Position numbers and translations under genes: made by a program. From Bryobacterales bacterium (GTDB lineage: Bacteria; Acidobacteriota; Terriglobia; Bryobacterales; Bryobacteraceae): a stretch of DNA of 39,482 nt. This document shows positions 1 through 9,349 of the stretch, one piece after another. The first letter of the stretch is position 1. Each line of letters opens with the position of its first letter. Under the pieces are notes generated by a model. That model made no database searches, had not been told where the DNA came from, and was given only the letters and a program-made list of their open reading frames with translations. The stretch spans positions 1 to 39,482 of the forward strand of contig SHUI01000007.1 in the NCBI GenBank assembly GCA_009697455.1. Reading direction: 5' to 3'.

Positions 1-2939
1 CAGTACACGGTCAGCGGGAAGCCGTCCTGGAATGTAAGAATTCCCCCTAGTTGCCAGCCCCCTAGCACGCCGTCCACGGCTCGGCTTGCGCTGCCGAGAA
101 AACGCCGCCCGCGCCCGACCGGCACTTCGTAGAGCCATGAAGTGGTCCACCGGCGGCGGAAATCGAAGCCCGACAAACCACGCTCCAGGCGCAAATCATA
201 GTCATTGCTTGGCGTCAGTGTTTCAGTTGCGGTGTTGCGGATCGAGCTGCCGTTGTCAATCGACTTCCCGGAACTGAACGACCCTAACACCGTGAGTCCG
301 CCAGAGAAACGGCGCTGGACTTTCAACTGAAGCGAGTGATAGGTGCTATGGCTCGCGCCCGTCACCGTCTGCACCGTGCCCAACTGGGGGAACGGCCGCC
401 GGGGCTGGATGTCCCCTGGCCCAGGAGCCGCCTGGTTATAGATTTGCATCCGCCGCAGGTGGTTGCCGGCCGCGCCAATGTATGTTGCCTCCACCATTGT
501 GTCCGGCGTCAACTGCCGCTGCAGGCCCCACGACCACTGGCCCACGTACGCTGTCGGCTCGTTGTACTGCACCGCCAGCGCGAACGTCGGCACACTGACT
601 GGCTGCACGAACGGGCGTTGAAAGGTCAAATTAGGGACCTCCGCTTGAGCCTGCTCGCCCCGCTGCGCGCTGAACGGCGGGTTTCTCACGACTTCAAAAT
701 CCGAGTTGGAGATTTCCCGCACATAGTAGATGCCCGCCGCGGTTCGGATGACTGTCTTCGGCGTCAGGGAGTAGGCAATCCCCAAACGTGGCGCGAAATC
801 CGCCTTCTGCCATTTCGCCAAGTGCCTGCCGAATCGCCCGTCGCGTACCTGCGCCACGGTGGTTGGCGATTGCAGCGCAGGGTTTCCTTCGTACAGGTTG
901 CCCGTACCTGCCCTGACAAATGCCGGCGTGATGGAATGATCCCAGCGGTAGTCCATGTTGACGATGGCGTCATGCTTGTCGAGCCAAGGCGGTTCGTTCT
1001 CGTATCGCAAGCCGAGGTTCACTGTAAGCTTCGGCGTCACCTTCCAGGTATCCTGCAGGTACAGGCCGAGGTGAAAATTCCGGAAACTTGACACCGGGGA
1101 TCCCACCAGGGTTTCAGAGCTAGTGATGCCTTCCAATAGAAAATCGGCGATTGCCGAACCCGTCGCGGAACGGCTGGGCGCCAGCGGACTTTGCGTGTAG
1201 CGGCCGTCAAATCCAAACCGTCCGCGCGGACGGCCCGGCACCGCATTGTTGAACCGAACCCGCCGGTAATCTCCCCCAATCTTCAGGCTATGCTTTCCCT
1301 TGGTCCAGGAAAAGGAGTCCAGAAACTGGAGCGTGGTGTTCCAACCGGTCCAGGGGCAGTCGCTGCAATCGCCGATAAGGGAAAACCCCGTCACGTTGAA
1401 TACCGGAATCCCGTACCACAGAGGCACCGACGCCGACGGGATGTCCTTGATCCCCAGTTGGCCCACGATATTATCCTTGAACGCGTGCCGCTGGATGTTT
1501 GCAGCGGAGAGGTACACAAGCCCGAATCGGGCATCGTTCACTTTGTTAGCGCCGAACACCCTGGTATCGGCCAATACCCCGTGATGCACAAGCACGTCGA
1601 CATTGTTGCCCTGGTCCGGTAAAATCGCCGGCACGTAACCATCGTCTTTGTTACGGCTGTAACGGAAGAACCAGGTGTCGTTGGAATTCGCGACAAAGTC
1701 AAGTCTTGTGGTGAGTTGATTCGCATTCGAGTTGCGCCCCTCGGAATTCACAAAGAACCCGGCTTCAGTTGTCGTGCTTGAGTTGGGGGCGGGCACGTAT
1801 TTTTGGAACACCGCCGTTGTCACCGGAGACAGGCGGGCCCTTGGGATGACGTTTCCTGGAAAAGGAGAGACGGCGGTCACCTGTCCGCGGACGTCATAGG
1901 CTCGCGCCGCCGGATCGAAGATCGTCCGCGGCAAGGCCGAAAAATCGCCTCCCCGCTGAGGCATCAGCGCCACGGTGGCCACCTGAGTGAGACTCTTCCG
2001 CTCCCGCAGACCTTCGTAGTTCGCCATGAAGAAAAGCTTGTCCTTGCCGTTGAAGACTTTCGGAATCGCGACCGGACCGCCTACCGTGAACCCGAACTGG
2101 TTGCGCTTGAACGCGGGAACGGGCCGGTTCGCGGGATCGAAAAAATTCTTCGCGTCCATTTCGGAGTTGCGCAGGAATTCAAACAAGACCGTGTGGAATT
2201 GATTTGAGCCGCCGCGGGTCGAGACATTGATCTGGCTGGTGCCGCGTCCGAACTCCGACTGGAATACGCCGCTTTCAACTTTGAACTCCTGCAGGGCGTC
2301 GATGGATGGCAGCAGCAGATAGCTGGCAAAATTCACGTCCGTGTTTTCGATGCCGTCCAGGGTATAGCGATTGAAAGCCAGCCGTTGCCCGCTAATGCTC
2401 ACCGTGAAGTCACTGCGTGCACCGCCCATGCGGAGTTGCGCGACGCCAGGAGGCCGGGCATTTGTCGTCGCTCCCGGAATCAAAGAGACGAGTTGCAAGT
2501 AGTTCCGCCCGTTAAGCGGAAGCTCGACGATGCGCCGGTTTTCCACGACGGCTCCGATGTTCGCCGTTTCGGTCTCCAGCACCGGAGCGCCACCGCGCAC
2601 TTCAACAACTTCAGAAACGCTGCCTACGCTGAGAGCGAAATCCAGCCGCGCAACCTGGCCGACCTGGATCTCCAGCGCATTGCGAAGCTGTGAACCGAAT
2701 CCGCTGGATTCCGCACGCAGGTTGTACGTTCCCGGCGCTAGCGTCGGGAACGAGTAGCTGCCGGCGTTGTTGGTTTTCACGCCGCGCGTCTGGTTGGTGG
2801 AAGGGTTGGTCAACGTGACGGACGCCCCGGAAATGGGGGCACCGCTTTGATCAGTGATGGTTCCGGTGATTTCAGCCGTGGGAGCCTGGGCGAAGGCGGC
2901 CAGGCATCCGAAAGCGGTCAGGATCGCAGCAGTTCTCAT
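1..2939 (-). CDS. Oar-like TonB-dependent receptor, partial (C-terminus beyond left edge)
   Basis: The frame stays open from an ATG at 2939 to the left edge, giving about 979 residues without the C-terminus. The first 19 residues (MRTAAILTAFGCLAAFAQA) form a signal peptide. A carboxypeptidase-regulatory-like Ig domain follows (about residues 20-100, with GTITDQSGAPISGA), then a plug with the conserved ENRRIVELPLNGRNYLQL segment, then a long beta-barrel ending at the edge in a GWQLGGILTFQDGFPLTV stretch that matches its downstream paralogue. Oar-type receptors are outer-membrane proteins of about 1000-1200 residues, very numerous in Solibacter-like acidobacteria, and probably import large substrates or oligomers. 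The substrate cannot be read from sequence. A promoter-like element lies at 2973-3001. The gene is co-directional with the next receptor but separated by 335 bp, so it is probably transcribed on its own. Confidence 0.93.
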   Translation of the reverse strand, partial: MRTAAILTAFGCLAAFAQAPTAEITGTITDQSGAPISGASVTLTNPSTNQTRGVKTNNAGSYSFPTLAPGTYNLRAESSGFGSQLRNALEIQVGQVARLDFALSVGSVSEVVEVRGGAPVLETETANIGAVVENRRIVELPLNGRNYLQLVSLIPGATTNARPPGVAQLRMGGARSDFTVSISGQRLAFNRYTLDGIENTDVNFASYLLLPSIDALQEFKVESGVFQSEFGRGTSQINVSTRGGSNQFHTVLFEFLRNSEMDAKNFFDPANRPVPAFKRNQFGFTVGGPVAIPKVFNGKDKLFFMANYEGLRERKSLTQVATVALMPQRGGDFSALPRTIFDPAARAYDVRGQVTAVSPFPGNVIPRARLSPVTTAVFQKYVPAPNSSTTTEAGFFVNSEGRNSNANQLTTRLDFVANSNDTWFFRYSRNKDDGYVPAILPDQGNNVDVLVHHGVLADTRVFGANKVNDARFGLVYLSAANIQRHAFKDNIVGQLGIKDIPSASVPLWYGIPVFNVTGFSLIGDCSDCPWTGWNTTLQFLDSFSWTKGKHSLKIGGDYRRVRFNNAVPGRPRGRFGFDGRYTQSPLAPSRSATGSAIADFLLEGITSSETLVGSPVSSFRNFHLGLYLQDTWKVTPKLTVNLGLRYENEPPWLDKHDAIVNMDYRWDHSITPAFVRAGTGNLYEGNPALQSPTTVAQVRDGRFGRHLAKWQKADFAPRLGIAYSLTPKTVIRTAAGIYYVREISNSDFEVVRNPPFSAQRGEQAQAEVPNLTFQRPFVQPVSVPTFALAVQYNEPTAYVGQWSWGLQRQLTPDTMVEATYIGAAGNHLRRMQIYNQAAPGPGDIQPRRPFPQLGTVQTVTGASHSTYHSLQLKVQRRFSGGLTVLGSFSSGKSIDNGSSIRNTATETLTPSNDYDLRLERGLSGFDFRRRWTTSWLYEVPVGRGRRFLGSASRAVDGVLGGWQLGGILTFQDGFPLTVY

Positions 2940-3274
2940 TGGTGTACTTTCTCGAACCGAATCTTGGCGACCAGTCTATTTGGGCGCAAGCTCAAAGTCA
3001 ATGCCACAAGGTCTTGTTGGTCTTGTTTGGTTTACTTGCCAGGCTCCGTCGTGGCCGGCCGTGATGGAGGTTACAGTGGCAGGTTTGCGCGCTGATCAGT
3101 TGCTCCCGACCGGTTGTTTCAGTTCCATCTGGTGCTTCGGCGTGCTGGGACGACTCAAACGGTACGATGAGCATCCTGGCTGAGGGCGCAGGATGACCTT
3201 CAGTCGGAAGCGCCCGCAGAGCTACGGCCCGCGTCATGCCCGGCATCGGCTTTTCCCGGCGTTAGGACCTCCGC
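2940..3274. other. Intergenic region between the two receptor genes
   Basis: This 335-bp stretch has no convincing gene; the overlapping short open frames lack family features. It holds the promoter-like element of the downstream receptor (2973-3001) and a TTGGTCTTGT element at 3017-3026 just upstream of it. No strong terminator hairpin was seen. Confidence 0.6.
2973..3001 (-). promoter_or_regulatory. Sigma70-like promoter of the partial receptor gene
   Basis: On the minus strand TTGACT (3001-2996) is followed by a 17-bp spacer and TAGACT (2978-2973), about 34 bp before the ATG at 2939. The -35 matches 5/6 and the -10 matches 4/6. The half-site TTGGTCTTGT (3017-3026) sits upstream of the -35. 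Confidence 0.5.
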
Positions 3275-6200
3275 TCAGAAGTCGTAGCGCAGCCCGAACT
3301 GAACGATGCGTGCATCACGCGCGGTGAGCAGCCGCCCAAAGGCCGGCGAAATAAGATTGTTGTTAGGATTGGCGAAATTCACCTGGTTCAGCAGATTGAA
3401 GATCTCCGACCGGAACTCAAATCGCCCGAGGCGCTCTCTCGGGATCTGGAACCGCTTCAGGACGGCAAGGTCCGTCTGCGAGAAACCTGGACCAATGACG
3501 TTGTTGCGTCCGCTGTTTCCAAACCGCCCCGTGACCGGACGGGCGTACGCAGCCTTATTGAAGTAGGCGAGTACCAAGTCCTTCCGCTCGCGCCCGGTGT
3601 CGAGCCGGGGGTCGCCGACAACGTCGGGGAACTGTGCCGTCGAACCGCGGCCTCCGCCCGCGAGTGCCACATCGGATCCCGCAATTGGATTAAAGGGGAA
3701 TCCGCTCGCTACCCGCACGGTACCTGCCAACTGCCAGCCGCCGAAGGCTGTAGTCAGCAGGCCCTTTCGCGCAAGAAATGGGATCTCCCAAACGCCGTTG
3801 AGAGCAAGGATGTTTCGCTGATCGAAATCCGACAATCCGCGGTCGCCTTTCCGGTAATTGAATGGGTTGGCTCCGCTCGCGCCGTCCACGGAGAAGCGCG
3901 ACCGTTCGTCGATGGACCGCGAATGCGTGTACGCCCCCTGCAGAGTGTACCCGCGAGAAAACTTCTTTTCCACGCTCACCTGAAGGCCGTTGTAAGAGGC
4001 GTTCGTGTCCGACGTAATTAACCCGATGCTGGCATAGTTCTGAGGCAGGAAAGCACGCCGCGATTGCACGTTCGCCGCCGTCGCGCCAGGACCAAAGATC
4101 GCCGGATTGCCTTCATGATTCGCCGAGAGTTTGCGTCCAAGCCGGCCGTAATAACCAACTTGGACGACCCAATTGGATCCGAACTGATGCTGAACGTTCA
4201 GATTGAATTGTTGAATGTACCCATCGCGAAAGTCCTTACTCACCGAGTATGCCTGTACGGGATAGATGAACAAGGGGTTCGCCGGATTAAGCCGGTGCGG
4301 ATAAGGGTCCTGCCTTCCCTGCCAGGGGTTGCTGAAGCTTGGCGGGGGGTCCAGGCTGATCGGAAGCACATATGGCAAAGTCTGGTTTACCGTTGCTGAG
4401 ACAATGGCTCCCGTGTAGTCGTAGAAGATCGCATAGGCGCCACGAATGGCCGTTCGGCCCTTTCCAAAAGGGTCCCAGGCGAAACCGACGCGCGGGGCGA
4501 AATTATTCTTGTCGGTGGTGATCAAGCCCCGAGGCACGCCGGGATCGCCCGGAAACACCAGTCCCGCGGGAGCTGTCGGAAATATTTTGGAGCGGGCGCA
4601 ATCGGCGGTACATCCGACGTAGGGCCGGATGGATGACGTCCAGTCATGGACCTGTACGTAGGGCGTATTAAGCTCGTAACGCACACCGACGTTGAGGGTC
4701 AGGCGGCGATTCAGCTTGAAATCGTCCTGCGCGAAAAAGTGATAGTTCCCACTACGCGAGGCATCTTCAAGCGGGCTCTGCATGAACAGATTGCTGGGGC
4801 GGCCGATCAGGTAGTCCGCCATGGCGTTCCGCGTGAAAGAACTATCGAACGTGAAGCCGCCCGAGCTGTTGAATTGCCCGCGGCTGAGGTGGCGGATGCG
4901 CATGATCTGCGCGCCAAATTTGACAGAATGGCGTCCGCGAATCCACGCGAGCTTCTCGTCGTACTGGAAGAGGTCGTCGGGCTCCGGCAGAGGGAAGTTA
5001 GGGCTGACGCCGAACCGGCCGGAAACCGTGACGTTAGGCACCAGGGGGATTGGGCCGTCCTGGTTGAAGTTTGCCCCCAATTCGCGAGGTGTTTTGTTGA
5101 GGGGTGAGGTCGTAAACAGGCTGAAGATCCGCGTATACGAAACGCGGAATTCATTCAACAATCCGGGACTGAAGATGTGGGTTTCCGCAGCCGACCAGCT
5201 TGTGACCGTATTCGCCCTGGGGCCCGCAAGTGCCTCGGCGTCGCCGCCGCTCTGATTGCCCTGTGCCTCCCTGTTCCGGTAGTACCTTACAGAAAGGTTG
5301 TCGGCGTCCCTCAGCTTGTGGTCTCCTTTCACGCTGAACTGGTTTCCGGAGGTCGGGATGGAACGCAGGGTCACGCTGCTGCCGTTCGGCTGGTTAACGG
5401 GCGGAACGTAGAGTTTGGCGATGTTCACGGCGAGTGGGTCGAAGCGGGTCGGAGAGATCATGTTTCCGGGAAACGGCTGACCGTTGAGCGGATCGATGAT
5501 CGGCTGTGTCAGCCCCGAGAAATCGCCTGCCAGTTCGCGCACGCTAGGCGGAAACGTGGTGATGAGACTCTGTTGCCGGATCCGGAGCCCTTGGTACGAG
5601 CCGAATATAAACGTCCGGTTCCTACCGTTGTAACCCGGCAGGACCACTGGCCCGCCGCCGCTGGCGCCGAACTGGTTCTGCCGCAAGAATGGCTTTCCGG
5701 CGGCGAAGAAATTGCGCGCGTTTAGCGCGTCGTTTCGCAGAAACTCCCAGAGGCCGCCGTGTGCCTCGTTTGTGCCGGATTTGGTGATCGCGAGGAACAC
5801 TCCGCCGGCAGCGCGACCGTATTCCGCGCTGAATGTATTGGTCAGCACGCGGAACTCCTGCAGCGTGTCGGGCGAGGGAAGGTTTTGCCCGACGTTTCCC
5901 ATGGCGCCGATCAAGGTTGTACCGTCCAGCATGATGTTGTTTTGGTTGACCCGGCTGCCGGAGATGCTGATCGTGGGCCCTGAACGGCTGAACGTATAGG
6001 CCGTAGGAAGATTTCCAGTTCCGACGCCGGGAAGCAATTGGGCTAACGCCAAGACATTTCTCCCGTTGAGCGGGATGCTCGCGATTCGCCTGTTGTCGAC
6101 CGTTGCGCCGATGGTTGTGGACTGCGTATCGACGCTCAGCGCCGCCCCGGTAACCTCCACCGATTCACTGACGGTTCCCAGTGCCAAGGCCACATCCACG

Positions 6201-6544
6201 CGGGCGTTTTGTCCAACTTGAAGCGAGATACCGGTCTGGGTAAATACCTTGAACCCCGCCGTCTCAACCGTGATCTTGTACGTTCCGGTCGGCAGTGCGG
6301 GGATCAGATAGACGCCATCGGTATTCGTCGACGCTGTGCGTCCGAGGCCGGTACCGAGATTCTCCGCCTTGACGGTGGCTCCGGCGACAGCGGCCCCAAC
6401 CGGGTCGGAAACCTGCCCCAGGATGGTGCCCGTAGTCTGACCATACAAGGCTACCGGGAGCGTAGCCATGGAGATCGCTAACACAAGGCTGGCTGCGCCT
6501 CTCAGCACGGTGAAACCGGAGCGGAACGCGGAATCGTTGAACAT
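3275..6544 (-). CDS. Oar-like TonB-dependent receptor
   Basis: This is a complete receptor of about 1089 residues. The start is chosen at the ATG at 6544 because GAGGAGG (6557-6551) lies 6 nt upstream. A second ATG directly before it (6547) and an ATG at 6616 are less likely; the 6616 codon overlaps the -35 hexamer. The N-terminus has basic residues and a hydrophobic signal segment ending near VALYGQ. It continues with a carboxypeptidase-regulatory-like domain (GTILGQVSDPVGAAVAGA), a plug with NRRIASIPLNGRNVLALAQL, and a beta-barrel ending in the aromatic C-terminus GLRYDF, typical of outer-membrane barrels. The role is probably outer-membrane uptake; the substrate is unknown. A strong promoter and a GntR-like half-site lie immediately upstream, suggesting control by a FadR-type regulator, possibly the one at 9350-10201. 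Confidence 0.95.
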   Translation of the reverse strand: MFNDSAFRSGFTVLRGAASLVLAISMATLPVALYGQTTGTILGQVSDPVGAAVAGATVKAENLGTGLGRTASTNTDGVYLIPALPTGTYKITVETAGFKVFTQTGISLQVGQNARVDVALALGTVSESVEVTGAALSVDTQSTTIGATVDNRRIASIPLNGRNVLALAQLLPGVGTGNLPTAYTFSRSGPTISISGSRVNQNNIMLDGTTLIGAMGNVGQNLPSPDTLQEFRVLTNTFSAEYGRAAGGVFLAITKSGTNEAHGGLWEFLRNDALNARNFFAAGKPFLRQNQFGASGGGPVVLPGYNGRNRTFIFGSYQGLRIRQQSLITTFPPSVRELAGDFSGLTQPIIDPLNGQPFPGNMISPTRFDPLAVNIAKLYVPPVNQPNGSSVTLRSIPTSGNQFSVKGDHKLRDADNLSVRYYRNREAQGNQSGGDAEALAGPRANTVTSWSAAETHIFSPGLLNEFRVSYTRIFSLFTTSPLNKTPRELGANFNQDGPIPLVPNVTVSGRFGVSPNFPLPEPDDLFQYDEKLAWIRGRHSVKFGAQIMRIRHLSRGQFNSSGGFTFDSSFTRNAMADYLIGRPSNLFMQSPLEDASRSGNYHFFAQDDFKLNRRLTLNVGVRYELNTPYVQVHDWTSSIRPYVGCTADCARSKIFPTAPAGLVFPGDPGVPRGLITTDKNNFAPRVGFAWDPFGKGRTAIRGAYAIFYDYTGAIVSATVNQTLPYVLPISLDPPPSFSNPWQGRQDPYPHRLNPANPLFIYPVQAYSVSKDFRDGYIQQFNLNVQHQFGSNWVVQVGYYGRLGRKLSANHEGNPAIFGPGATAANVQSRRAFLPQNYASIGLITSDTNASYNGLQVSVEKKFSRGYTLQGAYTHSRSIDERSRFSVDGASGANPFNYRKGDRGLSDFDQRNILALNGVWEIPFLARKGLLTTAFGGWQLAGTVRVASGFPFNPIAGSDVALAGGGRGSTAQFPDVVGDPRLDTGRERKDLVLAYFNKAAYARPVTGRFGNSGRNNVIGPGFSQTDLAVLKRFQIPRERLGRFEFRSEIFNLLNQVNFANPNNNLISPAFGRLLTARDARIVQFGLRYDF

Positions 6545-6587
6545 CATAAGCCTCCTCAAATCGAGCTCCGACACGGAGCCGAGGACC

Positions 6588-6616
6588 ATGATATCTGAGA
6601 ACTGGAAATGTGTCAA
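6588..6616 (-). promoter_or_regulatory. Strong sigma70-like promoter of the second receptor gene
   Basis: Minus-strand TTGACA (6616-6611), a 17-bp spacer and TATCAT (6593-6588) give a near-consensus promoter. The predicted start near 6581 leaves a leader of about 35 nt containing the GAGGAGG ribosome-binding site. A GntR-like half-site (6624-6633) abuts the -35. Confidence 0.7.
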
Positions 6617-6623
6617 TACGATT

Positions 6624-6716
6624 ATCAGACCAATAACAGTCGAGAAATGTTAAATAAACTGTTGACGACCGTTCTAGAAGCCGACTATACTCGGGTTTGC
6701 GGTCTGTTGGTCTGAT
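6624..6716. promoter_or_regulatory. Candidate GntR/FadR operator pair (10-bp inverted half-sites)
   Basis: ATCAGACCAA at 6624-6633 and its exact reverse complement TTGGTCTGAT at 6707-6716 flank the divergent promoters. The first sits just upstream of the minus-strand -35; the second lies about 10-20 bp after the predicted plus-strand start. Half-sites of the TTGGT..ACCAA type are common for FadR-subfamily GntR regulators. Binding is inferred. Confidence 0.45.
6662..6691 (+). promoter_or_regulatory. Sigma70-like promoter directed toward the bicupin gene
   Basis: TTGACG (6662-6667), an 18-bp spacer and TATACT (6686-6691) form a good promoter on the plus strand, predicted to start near 6698. 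It would give a leader of about 455 nt before the bicupin gene at 7154, with the half-site 6707-6716 just inside the transcript. Confidence 0.5.
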
Positions 6717-7153
6717 GTATAGTGGAGATAGCGAGACCAGTTCCCTACCTTGCGCAGGAAGAGCCAGCGCGGATGGTAGGGCGCTTCGTCCTGAACCATG
6801 GCGCGAACCGCCCTCCTCGATGCCGGGAAAGCGGCTCATCCAAAGCAAGGGCTGCGCCGCGCGGCGTCGAACGAAGACAGGACCCGCCGGACCTGTCGCG
6901 CCGAGCGAGGTCGTTTTGCGCGTCCTCCCCAAGAAAACGCAGCGCAGGCTCGCCAGGATCAAAGGCCCTGGGCGTCGCGGAGCCGCTCTCTATGCGCGGC
7001 AGTTATCTCATGAAATTTTTCCGGCCGCTTCCCGCGTGGCGGACTGAATATGACTGAATTGGCCCGAGGTTTGTTAGCCCCAAACAACCCGGTTCGTTTA
7101 CAGCGGCATCTGTCCGGTATTCGCCGCATCAATGGTGCGGCCTGGAGACTCCC
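6692..7153 (+). other. Long untranslated leader or intergenic stretch upstream of the bicupin gene
   Basis: About 460 bp with no convincing gene. Open frames here are arginine/serine-rich and overlap each other in several frames. A short inverted repeat, GTTTG/CAAAC, lies near 7068-7087. A closer promoter for the bicupin gene cannot be excluded, and no known riboswitch fold was recognised. Confidence 0.4.
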
Positions 7154-7993
7154 ATGACGGTACAAGACCCACAGTCTGCTTCCCCAACGCGAGTGAGAGA
7201 ACGAATTGTCTCAGGCAGCTGCGCGCCTCTTTCCATTCCCCTCCGCGGTATCGAACTGCGGGAATTTGTTTCGAGTGAGTGCGGCGCGACCGCGTTCAGC
7301 ACGGGAACCGCCACGTTCCAGCCGGAGTCGGAGCTGCCCTACCACACGCACCGCTGCAGCGAAGTGATCACGATCCTTAGCGGCGAAGCCGTGGTGGCCG
7401 CGGAAGGGAGAACGTACCAACTTGCGCCGTACGACTGCATCCATGTTCCCGCTGGCATCGCGCACCGGGTAGCTCCCGCCGCCGGTTCATCCATGGTTGC
7501 GCTGTACGCCTTTGCGACCGCGGTTCCGAGCCGGGAGTTCGTAAACGACGCCTTTCGGGTTGTCGATTGCGGTTACGGCCAACCACGGCCGGCGGACCCC
7601 GAATCCATTCGCCGATTCGCCGCCGCCGAGGTATATGAGCTTTCTGAAGGAGCCTTCTTTCGCGACTTGTTCGCGGCGCGCTTCGGAGCGGCCGGTATCT
7701 GCGGCGGCTACGGCGTGTTCCGTCCCGGCGCCTCGTTGCCGTGCCACTTCCATAGGTTCGACGAATCGATTACGATCGTTTCTGGGGAGGCGGTTTGTTT
7801 GGTGGAAGGGAATCTGTACGGATTGAGCGGCCTCGACACGGCATTTGTGCCCGTAGGCCGTGTTCACAGGTTCTTGAATCGTTCAGATAAAGATATGGCC
7901 ATGATCTGGGTCTATGCCGGGAGCGAACCTGAACGAACGGTGGTGGACCCGAGTTATTGCTCGGGCGAGGCCCAGTGGAACGGAGGCGCGTAG
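7154..7993 (+). CDS. Two-domain cupin protein
   Basis: This 279-residue protein carries two cupin barrels. The first has H64-T-H66, E70 and H104; the second has H198-F-H200, E204 and H238. These are complete metal-ligand sets of the cupin HxH...E...H type, so both sites could bind a metal ion. The ATG at 7154 is preceded by a GGAG ribosome-binding site. No signal peptide is visible, so it is probably cytoplasmic. Bicupins include dioxygenases, isomerases and sugar-binding regulators, and nothing here fixes the reaction. It lies 6 bp before a D-2-hydroxyacid dehydrogenase gene, so the two probably form an operon acting on a sugar acid or similar carboxylate. Confidence 0.88.
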   Translation: MTVQDPQSASPTRVRERIVSGSCAPLSIPLRGIELREFVSSECGATAFSTGTATFQPESELPYHTHRCSEVITILSGEAVVAAEGRTYQLAPYDCIHVPAGIAHRVAPAAGSSMVALYAFATAVPSREFVNDAFRVVDCGYGQPRPADPESIRRFAAAEVYELSEGAFFRDLFAARFGAAGICGGYGVFRPGASLPCHFHRFDESITIVSGEAVCLVEGNLYGLSGLDTAFVPVGRVHRFLNRSDKDMAMIWVYAGSEPERTVVDPSYCSGEAQWNGGA

Positions 7994-7999
7994 TGAATC

Positions 8000-9052
8000 A
8001 TGCGAAGTGAGGTATTCCGGGTTGGCCTGTCGGCCGATTTCCTGGACGACAGCCGGCAGCTCGTTTTTCCCGATATCGGTTTGAGCGTTCTGGATTCCGA
8101 CCCCGGAATTGAGCATCGGTTTCTGAGTGAATATTATCCGGAGTACACGCCCGAACAACTGCAGGGGATTGACGTTCTCATCTCGCTGAAGCCGCGCGTA
8201 TCGGAGGCCTCGCTCGCCGGCGTGGAGCGTTTGTGCGCCATCGGGCGGTGCGGGGTCGGCTACGATAATGTGGACATCCGTGCCTGTACCGCGTGCGACA
8301 TCGCGGTCTATATCACGCCGGCGGGAGTCACGCGGCCGATGGCGGAATCCATAGTCCTTCTTGTGCTGGCGTTGTCTCACAACCTGGTTCGAAAAGATCG
8401 TCTCTTGAGGCAGGGGCGGTGGGCGGAGAGCACACAGCCTCTGGGACGTGAACCTCGAGGAAGGACGATCGGCACCATAGGCTTTGGCAATATTGCGAAA
8501 GAAGCCGTCCGGTTGCTCACGAGTTTCGATGTCGGCCGTTTTCTCGTGTTCGATCCCTTCGTGACCGCGGAACAAACCCGTGCCCTGAATGCGGAGCTCG
8601 TGTCTCTGGAGGACTTGCTCCGCCGCTCCGATTACGTCCTGATCAATTGCCCATTGACGGCCGCGACGCGTCACCTGATAGGAGCGCCCGAACTTCGCCT
8701 GATGAAGCCCGAGGCTGTCTTGATCAATACGGCGCGCGGTCCGATTGTGGACGAGGCAGCGCTGATTCAGGCTCTTAGTGAGAGATGGATTCGGGCCGCC
8801 GCCCTGGACGTCTTTGAAAAAGAGCCTCTCGACCCGGATTCCCCGCTGCTTCAGATGGATAACGTGATCGTGACCTCACACTCCATCGGTTGGACCGAGG
8901 AATTGTTCCGCGACATGGGACGTATCGATTGCGAGGGCGCGCTCGCCGTCAGAAGAGGCCAGGCCCCGGCGAACGTTGTGAATCCGGATGTGCTGAGCCG
9001 CCCAGGCTTTCAGCGCAAGCTGGAGCGACATCGGGGGCATGCCACGCCATGA
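8000..9052 (+). CDS. D-isomer specific 2-hydroxyacid dehydrogenase (NAD-dependent)
   Basis: The 350-residue length fits the phosphoglycerate dehydrogenase-like family. The Rossmann loop is GTIGFGNIA (residues 158-166), where the last Gly of the usual GxGxxG is Ala. D185 at the end of the second strand favours NAD over NADP. The catalytic Arg-Glu-His triad is R246 (NTARGPIVDEAAL), E275 and H294 (SHSIGW). It probably interconverts a D-2-hydroxyacid and a 2-oxoacid in the cytoplasm; the substrate is unknown. It starts 6 bp after the bicupin gene, consistent with one transcript. The His is followed by Ser-Ile-Gly-Trp rather than the more common Ile/Ala-Gly, a minor variation also seen in sugar-acid dehydrogenases. 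Confidence 0.92.
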   Translation: MRSEVFRVGLSADFLDDSRQLVFPDIGLSVLDSDPGIEHRFLSEYYPEYTPEQLQGIDVLISLKPRVSEASLAGVERLCAIGRCGVGYDNVDIRACTACDIAVYITPAGVTRPMAESIVLLVLALSHNLVRKDRLLRQGRWAESTQPLGREPRGRTIGTIGFGNIAKEAVRLLTSFDVGRFLVFDPFVTAEQTRALNAELVSLEDLLRRSDYVLINCPLTAATRHLIGAPELRLMKPEAVLINTARGPIVDEAALIQALSERWIRAAALDVFEKEPLDPDSPLLQMDNVIVTSHSIGWTEELFRDMGRIDCEGALAVRRGQAPANVVNPDVLSRPGFQRKLERHRGHATP

Positions 9053-9349
9053 AGGGCGGTTGGGGTGCGGCGAGGCGGCCTCCGGTTAACTGCGTGCTCG
9101 GCATCGGGCCATACCCGCGAACTGCCGCCGGGCTGAGCGCTGATTGACATGGAGCCAGGCGAGCGCAGTTTGCGCACCCCTTGATACGTGGCCGCGAGGA
9201 ACGAACTTCCGGGAGCATCCCAGCGGCAATGGCGACGCGCAGTTGTCTTTCCGTCCGGTCCCGGCGGCGCATGCTGGATTGGCTTGGGCTGCCGGGCTGC
9301 CCGCACTCGGCGCCGATACCGGTTCGTGTCAGGAAGCCGTGCGGAAGTT
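9053..9349. other. Intergenic region between convergent genes
   Basis: About 297 bp between the dehydrogenase (+) and the FadR-type regulator (-). I see no gene, and no clear terminator beyond a short GAGGC/GCCTC inverted repeat near 9080. Confidence 0.4.

Noticed and set aside
3275-6544. Receptor pair considered as a recent tandem duplication
   Set aside because: The two proteins share motifs but differ widely in the barrel and plug wording; they look like distant paralogues.
9053-9349. Small gene or pseudogene between the dehydrogenase and the FadR-type regulator
   Set aside because: Open frames overlap on both strands with no recognisable domain or ribosome-binding site.
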